64,000 bases of DNA, taken from NCBI RefSeq assembly GCF_002939385.1, contig NZ_MULI01000004.1, positions 62,001 through 126,000 of the forward strand, written 5' to 3'. Below, in pieces: positions 52,495-60,427 of the stretch. Source of the DNA: Streptomyces sp. MH60. GTDB lineage: Bacteria > Actinomycetota > Actinomycetes > Streptomycetales > Streptomycetaceae. The notes beneath the pieces are model-generated. The model was given only the letters and a program-made list of their open reading frames with translations. It made no database searches and was not told where the DNA came from. How positions within the stretch are numbered: position 1 is the stretch's first letter; every line of letters begins with the position of its first letter. The position numbers and the translations under genes are program-made.

Positions 52495-53163
52495 GTGAGC
52501 GAGGTGGACCACCCGGGCCAGGCGGCGGAGGCATCCGGTCCGGCGCACCGCTCCTCCGCACCGCCCTTGACCGAGCGGCAGCGGGAGCGCCGCCGCCGCA
52601 TCCTGCACGCGACCGCGCAGCTGGCCTGCCGGGGCGGCTTCGAGGCGGTGCAGATGCGGGAGGTCGCGGAGTCCTCGCAGGTCGCCCTCGGCACGCTGTA
52701 CCGGTACTTCCCGTCCAAGGTGCACCTGCTGGTCGCGACCATGCACGACCAGTTGGAGCGGCTGCACGGCACCCTGCGCAAGAGCCCGCCCACCGGCGAG
52801 ACGGCCGCGGACCGGGTGGCGCAGACCCTGATGCGGGCCTTCGGCGCCTTGCAGCGCGAGCCCCGGCTGGCCGAGGCGATGGCCCGCGCCCTGACCTTCG
52901 CCGACCGCAGCGTCTCCCCGGAGGTCGACCAGGTCTCGCGGCAGACCACGGCGATCATCCTGGACGCGATGGGCGGCCTGGAGAACCCGACCGCCGAGCA
53001 GCTGTCGGCGGTCCGGGTCGTCGAGCACACCTGGCTCTCGACCCTGATCACCTGGCTCGCCGGCCGTACCTCCCTGGCCCAGGTACGGGTGGACATCGAG
53101 ACGGTGTGCCGGCTGATCGACCTGACCGAGGCCGGGCGGGACGAGGAGGCCGCGCACCGCTGA
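52495..53163 (+). CDS. KstR-like TetR-family regulator
   Basis: This protein of about 222 residues has a helix-turn-helix (RERRRRILHATAQLACRGGFEAVQMREVAESSQVALGTLYRYFPSKVHLL) that is strikingly close to mycobacterial KstR, the repressor of cholesterol-degradation genes. The C-terminal half (FGALQREPRLAEAMARALTFADRSVSPEVD, then VVEHTWLSTLITWLAGR) also follows KstR. The start could be GTG 52495 (gggggag just upstream), 52504 or the longer GTG 52462. A KstR box in its promoter supports autoregulation. No sterol genes are seen here, so the ligand may be another acyl-CoA or isoprenoid. Confidence 0.88.
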   Translation: MSEVDHPGQAAEASGPAHRSSAPPLTERQRERRRRILHATAQLACRGGFEAVQMREVAESSQVALGTLYRYFPSKVHLLVATMHDQLERLHGTLRKSPPTGETAADRVAQTLMRAFGALQREPRLAEAMARALTFADRSVSPEVDQVSRQTTAIILDAMGGLENPTAEQLSAVRVVEHTWLSTLITWLAGRTSLAQVRVDIETVCRLIDLTEAGRDEEAAHR

Positions 53164-53177
53164 GGGCCGCCGCCGTC

Positions 53178-53255
53178 CACCCCCGCCGTCCGCTTCCGCC
53201 CTTCACCCCCGCCGTCCACTCCCGCCCTTCACCCCCGCCGTCCGCCCCCGCGGTT
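53178..53255. repeat. 26-bp tandem repeat, 3 copies
   Basis: Three 26-base units (53178-53203, 53204-53229, 53230-53255), each beginning cacccccgccgtcc, fill the space between the KstR-like stop and the convergent kinase-like stop. Confidence 0.8.
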
Positions 53256-53938
53256 CACCCCAGGCGGGAGCGGATCAGCTCCTCGGCCGCGGGCAGCGCC
53301 GCCACCTCCTGCGGACCCATGGTGGGGTTGGCTGCCCGTCGCCGCAGCGCCTCGGCGAGACCGTCCGGTGTGAGGGCGGACGGATCGGCGAGCAGCGCGG
53401 CCAGCATGACTCCGGCGGGCTCGGCCATCGGGCCGCCGACGGCCGCCACCTGGGCGAGGATCACCGCGGACGTGGCCCAGTCCAGACCGGGGTCGCCCTC
53501 CTCGGCGTTGGACCAGTCGATCACCCGGGGCCCGTCGGCCGTGAGGATCACGTTGTCCGGGTGCAGGTCCAGGTGGAGGACGCGCACGCCCGGGCCGGCG
53601 GAGCGGTACGGGGGCACCTGGTGCAGCAGCCGCAGCAACCGCGCGAGCATGCCGCCGGCGTCCTGGGGCGTCAACGCCCCGTCCAGGCAGGCCCGCAGCA
53701 TCGTCGGCCCGGTCAGCCGCTCCATGACCAGGTCCCTGCGCGGGTCCGTCTCCGGCGCTTCCGGGTCGGAAGGCCGCACCCGTGGCACCGGGTAGCCGTG
53801 CGCCCGTACGTGTTCCATCACCGCGCCCTCGGCCACCGCGTCCCCGACGCCCTCCCGGTCGCGCCGCAGCACCCACCCCGCACCGGCCTCGTACACGTCG
53901 GCCGTGCGCCCCGCCCCGATCAGTCTCCCCGTGCGCAT
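53255..53938 (-). CDS. Aminoglycoside-phosphotransferase-like kinase
   Basis: The protein has 227 residues. A short protein-kinase-like fold has a glycine-loop remnant (RLIGAGRTADVYEAGAGWVLRRDR), the catalytic loop HLDLHPDNVILT (HxD...N) and metal motif VIDWSNAEEGDPGLD. It probably phosphorylates a small molecule; resistance is only one possibility. The ATG at 53938 is used; a longer in-frame reading (from 54148) would run into the riboswitch region. It is divergent from the B12 operon. Confidence 0.87.
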   Translation of the reverse strand: MRTGRLIGAGRTADVYEAGAGWVLRRDREGVGDAVAEGAVMEHVRAHGYPVPRVRPSDPEAPETDPRRDLVMERLTGPTMLRACLDGALTPQDAGGMLARLLRLLHQVPPYRSAGPGVRVLHLDLHPDNVILTADGPRVIDWSNAEEGDPGLDWATSAVILAQVAAVGGPMAEPAGVMLAALLADPSALTPDGLAEALRRRAANPTMGPQEVAALPAAEELIRSRLG

Positions 53939-54015
53939 GCCGGGAACGTATCCCCCGGCCGCTCCTCCCGTCCGGCCGCCCCTCGGCCCGGCCCCGGGGG
54001 GCGGGTAAAGTGGCG

Positions 54016-54135
54016 GCGTCGTCATCACCCGTACGGGGGGAAGCCGGTGCAATTCCGGCGCTGACCCGCAACCGTGAGCCGCCCGCCGAGCCCCTTGAGG
54101 CTCCCGGCCGGTGAGCCGGACTGCCCCGCACGGAT
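54016..54135 (+). promoter_or_regulatory. Cobalamin (B12) riboswitch
   Basis: The conserved core is present in order: gggggaagccggtgcaattc, then cggcgctgacccgcaaccgtga, and the closing element ggtgagccggactgccc. These are the B12-box and flanking stems of the adenosylcobalamin riboswitch family. It lies 120 bases upstream of the ORF at 54256, inside the 317-base gap 53939-54255. GC-rich inverted repeats between 54150 and 54230 could be the expression platform. High B12 should switch the whole ECF operon off. Confidence 0.93.
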
Positions 54136-54255
54136 GTGACCGGCTCACGTGCCCGGCGCCCGCCGGTGCGCGGGCACCGTCGAGGCATACGGGGCCGAGC
54201 CGCCGGGGGTGCCCCGTGCTGCCGGGCCCCGCACAGGGAAAGGCACCCGCCGATC

Positions 54256-55512
54256 ATGAACGTCCGCCGTCGCAGCAGCGCCGCGGCTCTGGCCGCCATA
54301 GCCGTGATCGGCGCCGCCACCGCACCCGCGGCCGCCGCCGATCCGTCACCGTCCGCCTCCCCGTCCGCGTCCGCACCGTCCGGGCTGTACGGGACCACCG
54401 ACCCCCAGTACGACGGTGTCTGGCGCCAGTCCCTCGCGCTGCTCGCGCAGGACACGGCGGGCGTGGTCCCGTCCTCGACGGCCGTGAAGTGGCTCACGGA
54501 TCAGCAGTGCGCGAACGGCGCCTTCGCCCCCTTCCGCGCCGACCCGGCCAAGTCCTGCGACGCCAAGACGCCGATCGACACCAACAACACGGCCGCCGCC
54601 GTCCAGGCGCTCTGGGCCGTCGGCGGGCACGGCGACGTGATCGAGGACGCCCTGGGCTGGCTGAAGTCCGTGCAGAACAAGGACGGCGGCTGGGGCTACA
54701 GCCCCGGCACTCCCAGTGACGCCAACTCCACCTCCGTCGTCATCGGCGCCCTGACCGCTACCGAGACGAACCCCGAGGACGTCGAGAAGGGCGGCGCGTC
54801 CCCGTACGACGCCCTGCTGACGTTCGCCCTGCCCTGTGCGAAGGACAAGGGCGCGGGCGCCTTCGCCTTCCAGCCAGACAAGGACGGCAAGCTGCTCGCC
54901 AACGCGGACGCGACCGCCGCCGGTGTCCTCGGCGCGCTCGGCAAGGGCCTGGTCGCCGAGGCCGGTGAGAAGGCCGACGCCGCCTCGTGCGCCGACGCGG
55001 GCCAGCCCACCCGCGAGCGCGCCGCCGCCAACGCCGCCGCGTATCTCACCGACACGCTCGCCAAGGACGGCCACCTGGTCTCCGCCCTCGGCGGCTCCGC
55101 CGACCAGCCCGACTACGGCAACACCGCTGACGCCGTCGTCGCCCTCGCGGCGCAGGGCGGCGCGGACAAGGCGGCCGAGCCGCTGGCCTGGCTGAAGAAG
55201 AACGCCGCGAAGTGGGCCGCGCAGAGCGGTCCCGCCGCCTACGCCCAGCTGATCTTCGCCGCCCACGCCACGGGCACCGACCCGCGCGACTTCGGGGGCA
55301 CCGACCTGGTGGAGAAGCTGAACGCGACGGGACCGGCTCCGCAGGGGGCGACGGCGAAGGACAACGCGTCCGCGAACGCGGACGAGAAGTCGGACGAGAA
55401 GAAGGACGACGACTCCCCGTTCGGCGTCTGGTGGTTCGTCGGCGTCTGCCTGGTCTTCGGCATCGGCATCGGCTTCCTGCTCAGCAACCGCAACAAGAAG
55501 CAGCAGCCGTGA
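54256..55512 (+). CDS. Riboswitch-controlled surface protein, alpha/alpha-barrel (transcobalamin-like)
   Basis: The protein has 418 residues. Sec signal (1-28), Ser/Pro stalk (29-42), then helical-hairpin repeats (WLTDQQCANGAFAPF, LGWLKSVQNKDGGWGYSPG, NTADAVVALAAQGG) with the NTAAAVQAL-type pattern of prenyltransferase/squalene-oxidase repeats. That fold is also the alpha-domain of intrinsic factor/transcobalamin. A charged linker, one membrane helix near the C-terminus (about 395-412) and NRNKKQQP anchor it; there is no LPXTG. It is first of the riboswitch operon, so a B12-binding role is the natural guess. The ATG at 54256 has gaaagg upstream. Confidence 0.88.
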   Translation: MNVRRRSSAAALAAIAVIGAATAPAAAADPSPSASPSASAPSGLYGTTDPQYDGVWRQSLALLAQDTAGVVPSSTAVKWLTDQQCANGAFAPFRADPAKSCDAKTPIDTNNTAAAVQALWAVGGHGDVIEDALGWLKSVQNKDGGWGYSPGTPSDANSTSVVIGALTATETNPEDVEKGGASPYDALLTFALPCAKDKGAGAFAFQPDKDGKLLANADATAAGVLGALGKGLVAEAGEKADAASCADAGQPTRERAAANAAAYLTDTLAKDGHLVSALGGSADQPDYGNTADAVVALAAQGGADKAAEPLAWLKKNAAKWAAQSGPAAYAQLIFAAHATGTDPRDFGGTDLVEKLNATGPAPQGATAKDNASANADEKSDEKKDDDSPFGVWWFVGVCLVFGIGIGFLLSNRNKKQQP

Positions 55513-56159
55513 CCACCCGCCGCCTCGTCCTCCTCTTCCTGGCCGCGGTCCTGCTGACCGGGACCGCGGGCCAGGCGCAGGCCGCCGGGTACCGCTACTG
55601 GTCCTTCTGGGACCGCGACGGCGGGAAGTGGGTCTACGCCACCCAGGGCCCGTCCCTGGTCCGCCCCTCCGACGGCGATGTGCAGGGCTTCCGCTTCGCG
55701 GTGAGCGAGAACTCGGGCGACGCGGCCCGACCGCGCGGCACGGCGGACTTCGCGTCGATCTGCGCGAAGACCCCGGCCGAGGACGGCAAGAAACGGGTGG
55801 CGTTGGTCCTCGACTTCGGCACGGCACCCGACGCCCCGTCCGGCGAGACCCCGCCCGCCCCGCGCACGGCCTGCGCGCAGGTCTCCCCCGACGCGACGGC
55901 GGCCGACGCCCTGGCCGCCGTCGCCGGCCCCCTCCGCTACGACACCAACGCCCTGCTGTGCGCGATCGCGGGCTACCCGAAGTCGGGCTGCGGGGAACAG
56001 GTGTCACAGCAGCAGAGCGCGAAGCCCACGGCCGCCCCGGGCACCGCGGAGGACGACGAAGGCCCGTCGGTCGGCCTCTACGCGGGCATAGCCGTCGTGG
56101 CGGCCCTGGCCGGCGCGGCAACCTGGCAGGCAAGGCGGCGCAGGAATGCAACCCGCTAA
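55509..56159 (+). CDS. SCO2322-family surface protein (candidate B12-binding beta-domain)
   Basis: The protein has 216 residues. Signal peptide (1-26, AQA), then a compact domain starting GYRYWSFWDRDGGKWVYAT with GDVQGFRFAVSEN. Two further cysteine pairs, a short stalk, a C-terminal membrane helix (about 188-207) and a basic tail (RRRRNATR) follow. The YWSFW...GDVQGFRF pattern resembles the DUF4430/beta-domain of transcobalamin; that is my inference. The GTG at 55509 overlaps the previous stop (GTGA). The next gene starts 14 bases before its end. Confidence 0.85.
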   Translation: MTTRRLVLLFLAAVLLTGTAGQAQAAGYRYWSFWDRDGGKWVYATQGPSLVRPSDGDVQGFRFAVSENSGDAARPRGTADFASICAKTPAEDGKKRVALVLDFGTAPDAPSGETPPAPRTACAQVSPDATAADALAAVAGPLRYDTNALLCAIAGYPKSGCGEQVSQQQSAKPTAAPGTAEDDEGPSVGLYAGIAVVAALAGAATWQARRRRNATR

Positions 56160-57372
56160 CCCTGCGGGCCATTGTGCCGCTCCCCCTGCGGGCAGTCGTG
56201 CCGCTGGGGGGACCCCCTCCGGGGGAGGCACCCTGTCAGCGCCGGCAAGCGCCCCCACCCCCCGCCGGCGCCGCGAGACCCTCCACCCCGGCGCCTGGTG
56301 GCTCTGGGCCCTGGCCCTCGGCACCGCCGCCACCCGCACCACCAACCCGCTCCTCCTCGCCCTCCTCATCACCGTCTCCGCCTACGTCGTCATCACCCGC
56401 CGCCCGCACGCCCCTTGGTCCCGCTCCTACGGCGCCTTCGTCAAACTCGCCCTCGCCGTCCTCCTCATCCGCCTCCTGTTCACCACCGTCCTCGGCTCCC
56501 CCGTCCCCGGCACCCACACCCTCCTCACCCTCCCCGAAGTCCCCCTCCCCGACTGGGCGCAGGGCGTCCGTCTCGGCGGCCGGGTCACCGCGGAGGGCCT
56601 CACCTTCGCGCTGTACGACGCGCTGAAGCTGGCCACCCTCCTCATCTGCGTCGGCGCGGCGAACGCCCTCGCCAACCCCTCCCGCCTCCTCAAGTCCCTC
56701 CCCGGCGCGCTGTACGAGATGGGCGTCGCCGTCGTCGTGGCCCTCACCTTCGCGCCCAACCTCATCGCGGACGTCCAGCGCCTGCGCGCCGCCCGCCGGC
56801 TGCGCGGCCGCCCGGACCACGGCGTCCGGGGCCTGCTCCAGGTGGGGCTCCCCGTCCTGGAGGGCGCCCTGGAACGCTCCGTCGCCCTCGCCGCCGCGAT
56901 GGACGCCCGCGGCTACGGCCGTACCGCCCGGGTCCCGGCCCGGGTCCGCCGGACCACCGCCGCCCTCACCCTGGGCGGCCTGCTCGGTGTCTGCGCCGGC
57001 ACGTACGGACTGCTGACCGCGGCGGGCGGCACGTACGGCGTCCCCGTGCTCCTGGCCGGTGTCGCCGCCGCACTCGCGGGCCTGTGGCTCGGCGGCCGGC
57101 GCACGGTCCGCACCCGCTACCGTCCCGACCGCTGGGACGCCCGCGCCTGGCTGGTCACCGCCTCCGGCGCGACGGTCGCGGCGCTCCTGTTCCTCGCCGC
57201 CGCCCGCGACCCGGCGGCACTGCACCCGGGCGTGGTCCCCCTGGTCGCGCCGTCCCTCCCGCTGTGGCCCGCGGCGGCCGTACTCGTCGGCCTGCTCCCG
57301 GCGTTCATCACCCCCGCACCCGAGACCGCCGCGCAGACATCCGCGCAGACCGCCGTGAAGGAGCCGTCGTGA
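56146..57372 (+). CDS. ECF transporter T component (CbiQ/EcfT family)
   Basis: This 408-residue energy-coupling membrane subunit has several helices and two coupling helices. The Ala-Arg-Gly signature is AMDARGYGR (about 250), and PNLIADVQRLRAARRLRG is the first such motif. An N-terminal proline/glycine leader of about 45 residues is unusual. It transmits ATPase movements to the S component for vitamin uptake. The ATG at 56146 lies in the end of the previous gene; the following ATPase gene overlaps its stop (GTGA). Confidence 0.9.
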   Translation: MQPANPAGHCAAPPAGSRAAGGTPSGGGTLSAPASAPTPRRRRETLHPGAWWLWALALGTAATRTTNPLLLALLITVSAYVVITRRPHAPWSRSYGAFVKLALAVLLIRLLFTTVLGSPVPGTHTLLTLPEVPLPDWAQGVRLGGRVTAEGLTFALYDALKLATLLICVGAANALANPSRLLKSLPGALYEMGVAVVVALTFAPNLIADVQRLRAARRLRGRPDHGVRGLLQVGLPVLEGALERSVALAAAMDARGYGRTARVPARVRRTTAALTLGGLLGVCAGTYGLLTAAGGTYGVPVLLAGVAAALAGLWLGGRRTVRTRYRPDRWDARAWLVTASGATVAALLFLAAARDPAALHPGVVPLVAPSLPLWPAAAVLVGLLPAFITPAPETAAQTSAQTAVKEPS

Positions 57373-59060
57373 TCCGCTTCGAGGACGTGTCGGTCACGTA
57401 CGACGGTGCGGCCGAACCCACCGTCCGGCACGTGGACTTCGAGGTCCCGGAGGGCGAACTGGTCCTGCTCGCCGGTCCCTCCGGCGTCGGCAAGTCCACC
57501 GTCCTCGGCGCGGTCGGCGGCCTCGTCCCGCACTTCACCGGCGGCACGCTGAGCGGCCGGGTCACCGTGGCCGGCCGCGACACCCGCACCCACAAGCCGC
57601 GCGAACTCGCCGACGTGGTGGGCACGGTCGGCCAGGACCCGCTGTCCCACTTCGTGACGGACACCGTCGAGGACGAACTGGCCTACGGCATGGAGTCCCT
57701 GGGCCTGGCCCCGGACGTGATGCGCCGCCGCGTCGAGGAGACCCTCGACCTGCTGGGCCTGGCCGACCTCCGGTCCCGCCCGATCGCCACGCTCTCCGGC
57801 GGCCAGCAGCAGCGGGTCGCCATCGGCTCGGTCCTCACCCCGCACCCGGACGTCCTGGTCCTGGACGAGCCGACCTCCGCCCTGGACCCCGCCGCCGCCG
57901 AGGAGGTCCTGGCCGTCCTCCAGCGCCTGGTCCACGACCTCGGTACGACGGTCCTGATGGCCGAGCACCGCCTGGAGCGGGTCGTCCAGTACGCCGACCA
58001 GGTCGTCCTGCTCCCGGCCCCCGGTGCGGCGCCCATCATCGGCGCCCCGGCGGACGTGATGGCGGTGTCCCCGGTGTACCCGCCGGTGGTGGGCCTGGGC
58101 AGGCTGGCGGGCTGGTCCCCGCTGCCGCTGACGATCCGGGACGCGCGCCGCCGGGCGGCTCCGCTGCGGGACCGCCTGGCCGGCCGGGACATCCCGGACC
58201 ACACCCCGCCGCCGTCCGCCCCGCTCCCGGCGCCCCCCGCCGCGCGCCCCGTCACCTCCCGTTGGCGCCGCCGCCGGAAACTCCCGGAGACCACCTCGGG
58301 CCCCAGCCCGTACGCCGCCCAGGTGCGTTCCCTCGCCGTGCGCCGCGACGGTGTCCAGGCCCTGCGCCACGTCGACCTGACCGTCTCCCCCGGCGAGACG
58401 GTCGCCCTGATGGGCCGCAACGGCGCCGGGAAGTCGACCCTGCTCTCGGCGCTCGTCGGCCTGGTCGAACCGTCGGCGGGTTCGGTCCGCGCCGGGGACG
58501 CCGTGCCGCACCGCACGGCGCCGCGCGACCTCGTACGGCGCGTCGGCCTGGTCCCGCAGGAGCCGCGCGACCTGCTGTACGCCGACACGGTCGCCGCGGA
58601 GTGCGCGGCCGCCGACCGGGACGCGGAGGCGGCCCCGGGCACCTGCCGCGCCCTGCTCACAGAGCTGCTCCCCGGCGTCACGGACGACACCCACCCCCGG
58701 GACCTCTCCGAGGGCCAGCGCCTCACCGTGGCCCTGGCCGTCGTCCTGACCGCCCGCCCTCCGCTCCTCCTCCTGGACGAGCCGACGCGCGGCCTGGACT
58801 ACGCGGCGAAGGCCCGCCTGGCCCGCATCCTGCGCGGTCTGGCCGCCGAGGGCCACGCGATCGTGCTGGCCACGCACGACGTGGAACTGGCCGCCGAGCT
58901 GGCCCACCGCGTCGTCCTGCTCGCCGACGGAGAGGTGATCGCCGACGGCCCGGCGGCGGACGTGGTGGTGGCCTCCCCGTCCTACGCGCCGCAGGTCGCC
59001 AAGGTGCTGGCGCCGCGCAAGTGGCTGACCGTGGCACAGGTACGGGAGGCCCTGTCGTGA
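57369..59060 (+). CDS. Fused ECF transporter ATPase (two ABC domains, EcfA1-A2)
   Basis: This 563-residue protein joins two ATPase domains. First (about 1-240): GPSGVGKST, LSGGQQQR, VLVLDEPTSALD and MAEHRLERVV. A Pro/Arg linker (about 265-310) follows. Second (about 315-563): GRNGAGKST, LSEGQRL, LLLLDEPTRGLD and LATHDVELAAEL. The second signature has Glu in place of Gly (LSEGQ), so the two sites may be unequal. It powers vitamin import with the T and S subunits. The GTG at 57369 and the stop at 59060 both sit in GTGA overlaps. Confidence 0.93.
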   Translation: MIRFEDVSVTYDGAAEPTVRHVDFEVPEGELVLLAGPSGVGKSTVLGAVGGLVPHFTGGTLSGRVTVAGRDTRTHKPRELADVVGTVGQDPLSHFVTDTVEDELAYGMESLGLAPDVMRRRVEETLDLLGLADLRSRPIATLSGGQQQRVAIGSVLTPHPDVLVLDEPTSALDPAAAEEVLAVLQRLVHDLGTTVLMAEHRLERVVQYADQVVLLPAPGAAPIIGAPADVMAVSPVYPPVVGLGRLAGWSPLPLTIRDARRRAAPLRDRLAGRDIPDHTPPPSAPLPAPPAARPVTSRWRRRRKLPETTSGPSPYAAQVRSLAVRRDGVQALRHVDLTVSPGETVALMGRNGAGKSTLLSALVGLVEPSAGSVRAGDAVPHRTAPRDLVRRVGLVPQEPRDLLYADTVAAECAAADRDAEAAPGTCRALLTELLPGVTDDTHPRDLSEGQRLTVALAVVLTARPPLLLLDEPTRGLDYAAKARLARILRGLAAEGHAIVLATHDVELAAELAHRVVLLADGEVIADGPAADVVVASPSYAPQVAKVLAPRKWLTVAQVREALS

Positions 59061-59908
59061 CCGGCGCCTCCCCTCCCCAGCGCCAGGCCCGCGCCGTGCG
59101 CCTCGGCCCCCGCTCGGTCGCCGCCCTCGTACTGGTCAGCGCGGTCGGCGTGGCGGGCTTCGGGTGGCCTTTCCTGGCCCCGCCGGACGCCTCGCTCAAC
59201 GCGCACGCGCAGGACGCGCCGTGGCTGTTCGCGGGCCTGCTGGTGCTGCTGGTGGCGGTGGTGGCGGCGACGATCTCGGAGTCGGTGCTGGGCCCGAAGG
59301 CCGTGGCGATGCTCGGCGTGCTGGCGGCGGCGGGCGCGGCCCTGCGCCCCATCGGCGCGGGGACGGCGGGCCTGGAGCCGATGTTCTTCCTCATGGTGCT
59401 CAGCGGCCGGGTCCTCGGCCCCGGTTTCGGCTTCGTCCTCGGCTCGGTCACGATGTTCGCGTCCGCGCTGCTCACCGGCGGGGTGGGGCCGTGGATGCCG
59501 TTCCAGATGCTGGCGATGGGCTGGTTCACGATGGGCGCGGGCCTGCTGCCGGGCCCCGACCGCCTGCGCGGCCGCGCGGAACTGCTGATGCTGGCGGCGT
59601 ACGGCTTCCTGGCGGCCTTCGCCTACGGCACGGTGATGAACCTGGCGGGCTGGACCTTCATGAACACCCTCGCCTCGAACATCGCCTTCGACCCGGACGC
59701 GTCGATCGCGGACAACCTGGCCCGCTTCCTCGCCTACTGCCTGGCGACGTCGCTGGGCTGGGACGGTGGCCGCGCCGCCATGACGGTCGTCCTGACCCTC
59801 GCCCTCGGCACCCCGGTCCTGAAGGCACTGCGCCGCGCGACCCGCAGGGCGGCCTTCGAGACGCCGGTCACGTTCGAGAAGTCCGACGAGGTGAGCCGCC
59901 CGTCGTAG
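59057..59908 (+). CDS. ECF transporter S component (predicted cobalamin-specific)
   Basis: The protein has 283 residues. Six or more helices include an ARPI-like loop (GAALRPIGAGTAGLEPMFFLMVLSGRVLGPGFGFVLGSVTMFASALLTGGVGPWMPFQMLAMGWF) and GRAAMTVVLTLALGTPVLKAL near the end. This pattern matches the CbrT/CblT-like S units predicted for cobalamin. It is last of the operon, so the specificity is inferred from the riboswitch, not from a motif. The start is the GTG at 59057 in a GTGA overlap. Confidence 0.86.
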   Translation: MTGASPPQRQARAVRLGPRSVAALVLVSAVGVAGFGWPFLAPPDASLNAHAQDAPWLFAGLLVLLVAVVAATISESVLGPKAVAMLGVLAAAGAALRPIGAGTAGLEPMFFLMVLSGRVLGPGFGFVLGSVTMFASALLTGGVGPWMPFQMLAMGWFTMGAGLLPGPDRLRGRAELLMLAAYGFLAAFAYGTVMNLAGWTFMNTLASNIAFDPDASIADNLARFLAYCLATSLGWDGGRAAMTVVLTLALGTPVLKALRRATRRAAFETPVTFEKSDEVSRPS

Positions 59909-59954
59909 CGGAAAACCGGCCGACGGTGAGCGCACGCGCCCCTATGGTGGCCCG

Positions 59955-60383
59955 ATGACGTCGATCAAGGAGTTCCAAGTCACCTTCGACTGCGCGGAAC
60001 CCGAGCGCCTGGCCCGATTCTGGTGCGAGGTGCTGGGGTACGTCGTCCCGCCGCCACCGGCGGAGTTCGGCACTTGGGACGATTACCGCCGCTCGCTGCC
60101 ACCTGAGCGGCGGGACGCGTGGTTCGCCTGCATCGACCCCTCGGGCGTGGGCCCGCGACTGTACTTCCAGCGCGTTCCCGAGGGGAAGGCCGCCAAGAAC
60201 CGGCTGCATCTCGACGTGCGGGTGGGCACCGGTCTCGTGGGCGAGGAGCGCCTCGCCGCCCTTGAGGCCGAGTGCGCGCGCCTGGTCCCGCTCGGCGCGG
60301 TACACGTGCGAACGCTGTACGACGGCAACGACGCGTGCATCCCCATGCAGGACATCGAGGGCAACGAGTTCTGCATCGACTGA
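59955..60383 (+). CDS. VOC/glyoxalase-like protein
   Basis: The 142 residues cover one beta-alpha-beta-beta-beta pair repeat: FQVTFDCAEPERLARFWCEVLGYVVPPPP at the start, LHLDVRVGT in the middle (metal-side His) and DIEGNEFCID at the end (Glu). It matches the glyoxalase/bleomycin-resistance-type proteins annotated as VOC. Some bind antibiotics, others are dioxygenases; no clue to which here. Single gene after the B12 operon, in the same direction. Confidence 0.88.
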   Translation: MTSIKEFQVTFDCAEPERLARFWCEVLGYVVPPPPAEFGTWDDYRRSLPPERRDAWFACIDPSGVGPRLYFQRVPEGKAAKNRLHLDVRVGTGLVGEERLAALEAECARLVPLGAVHVRTLYDGNDACIPMQDIEGNEFCID

Positions 60384-60427
60384 GGACCGCGAACACGCCC
60401 TTCCCGCCTTCCTGTGGCACGGCCGGG

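Noticed and set aside
54256..56159. LPXTG sortase sorting signals on the two riboswitch-linked surface proteins
   Set aside because: Neither protein has LPxTG; both end in a plain membrane helix with a short basic tail, so membrane anchoring fits better.
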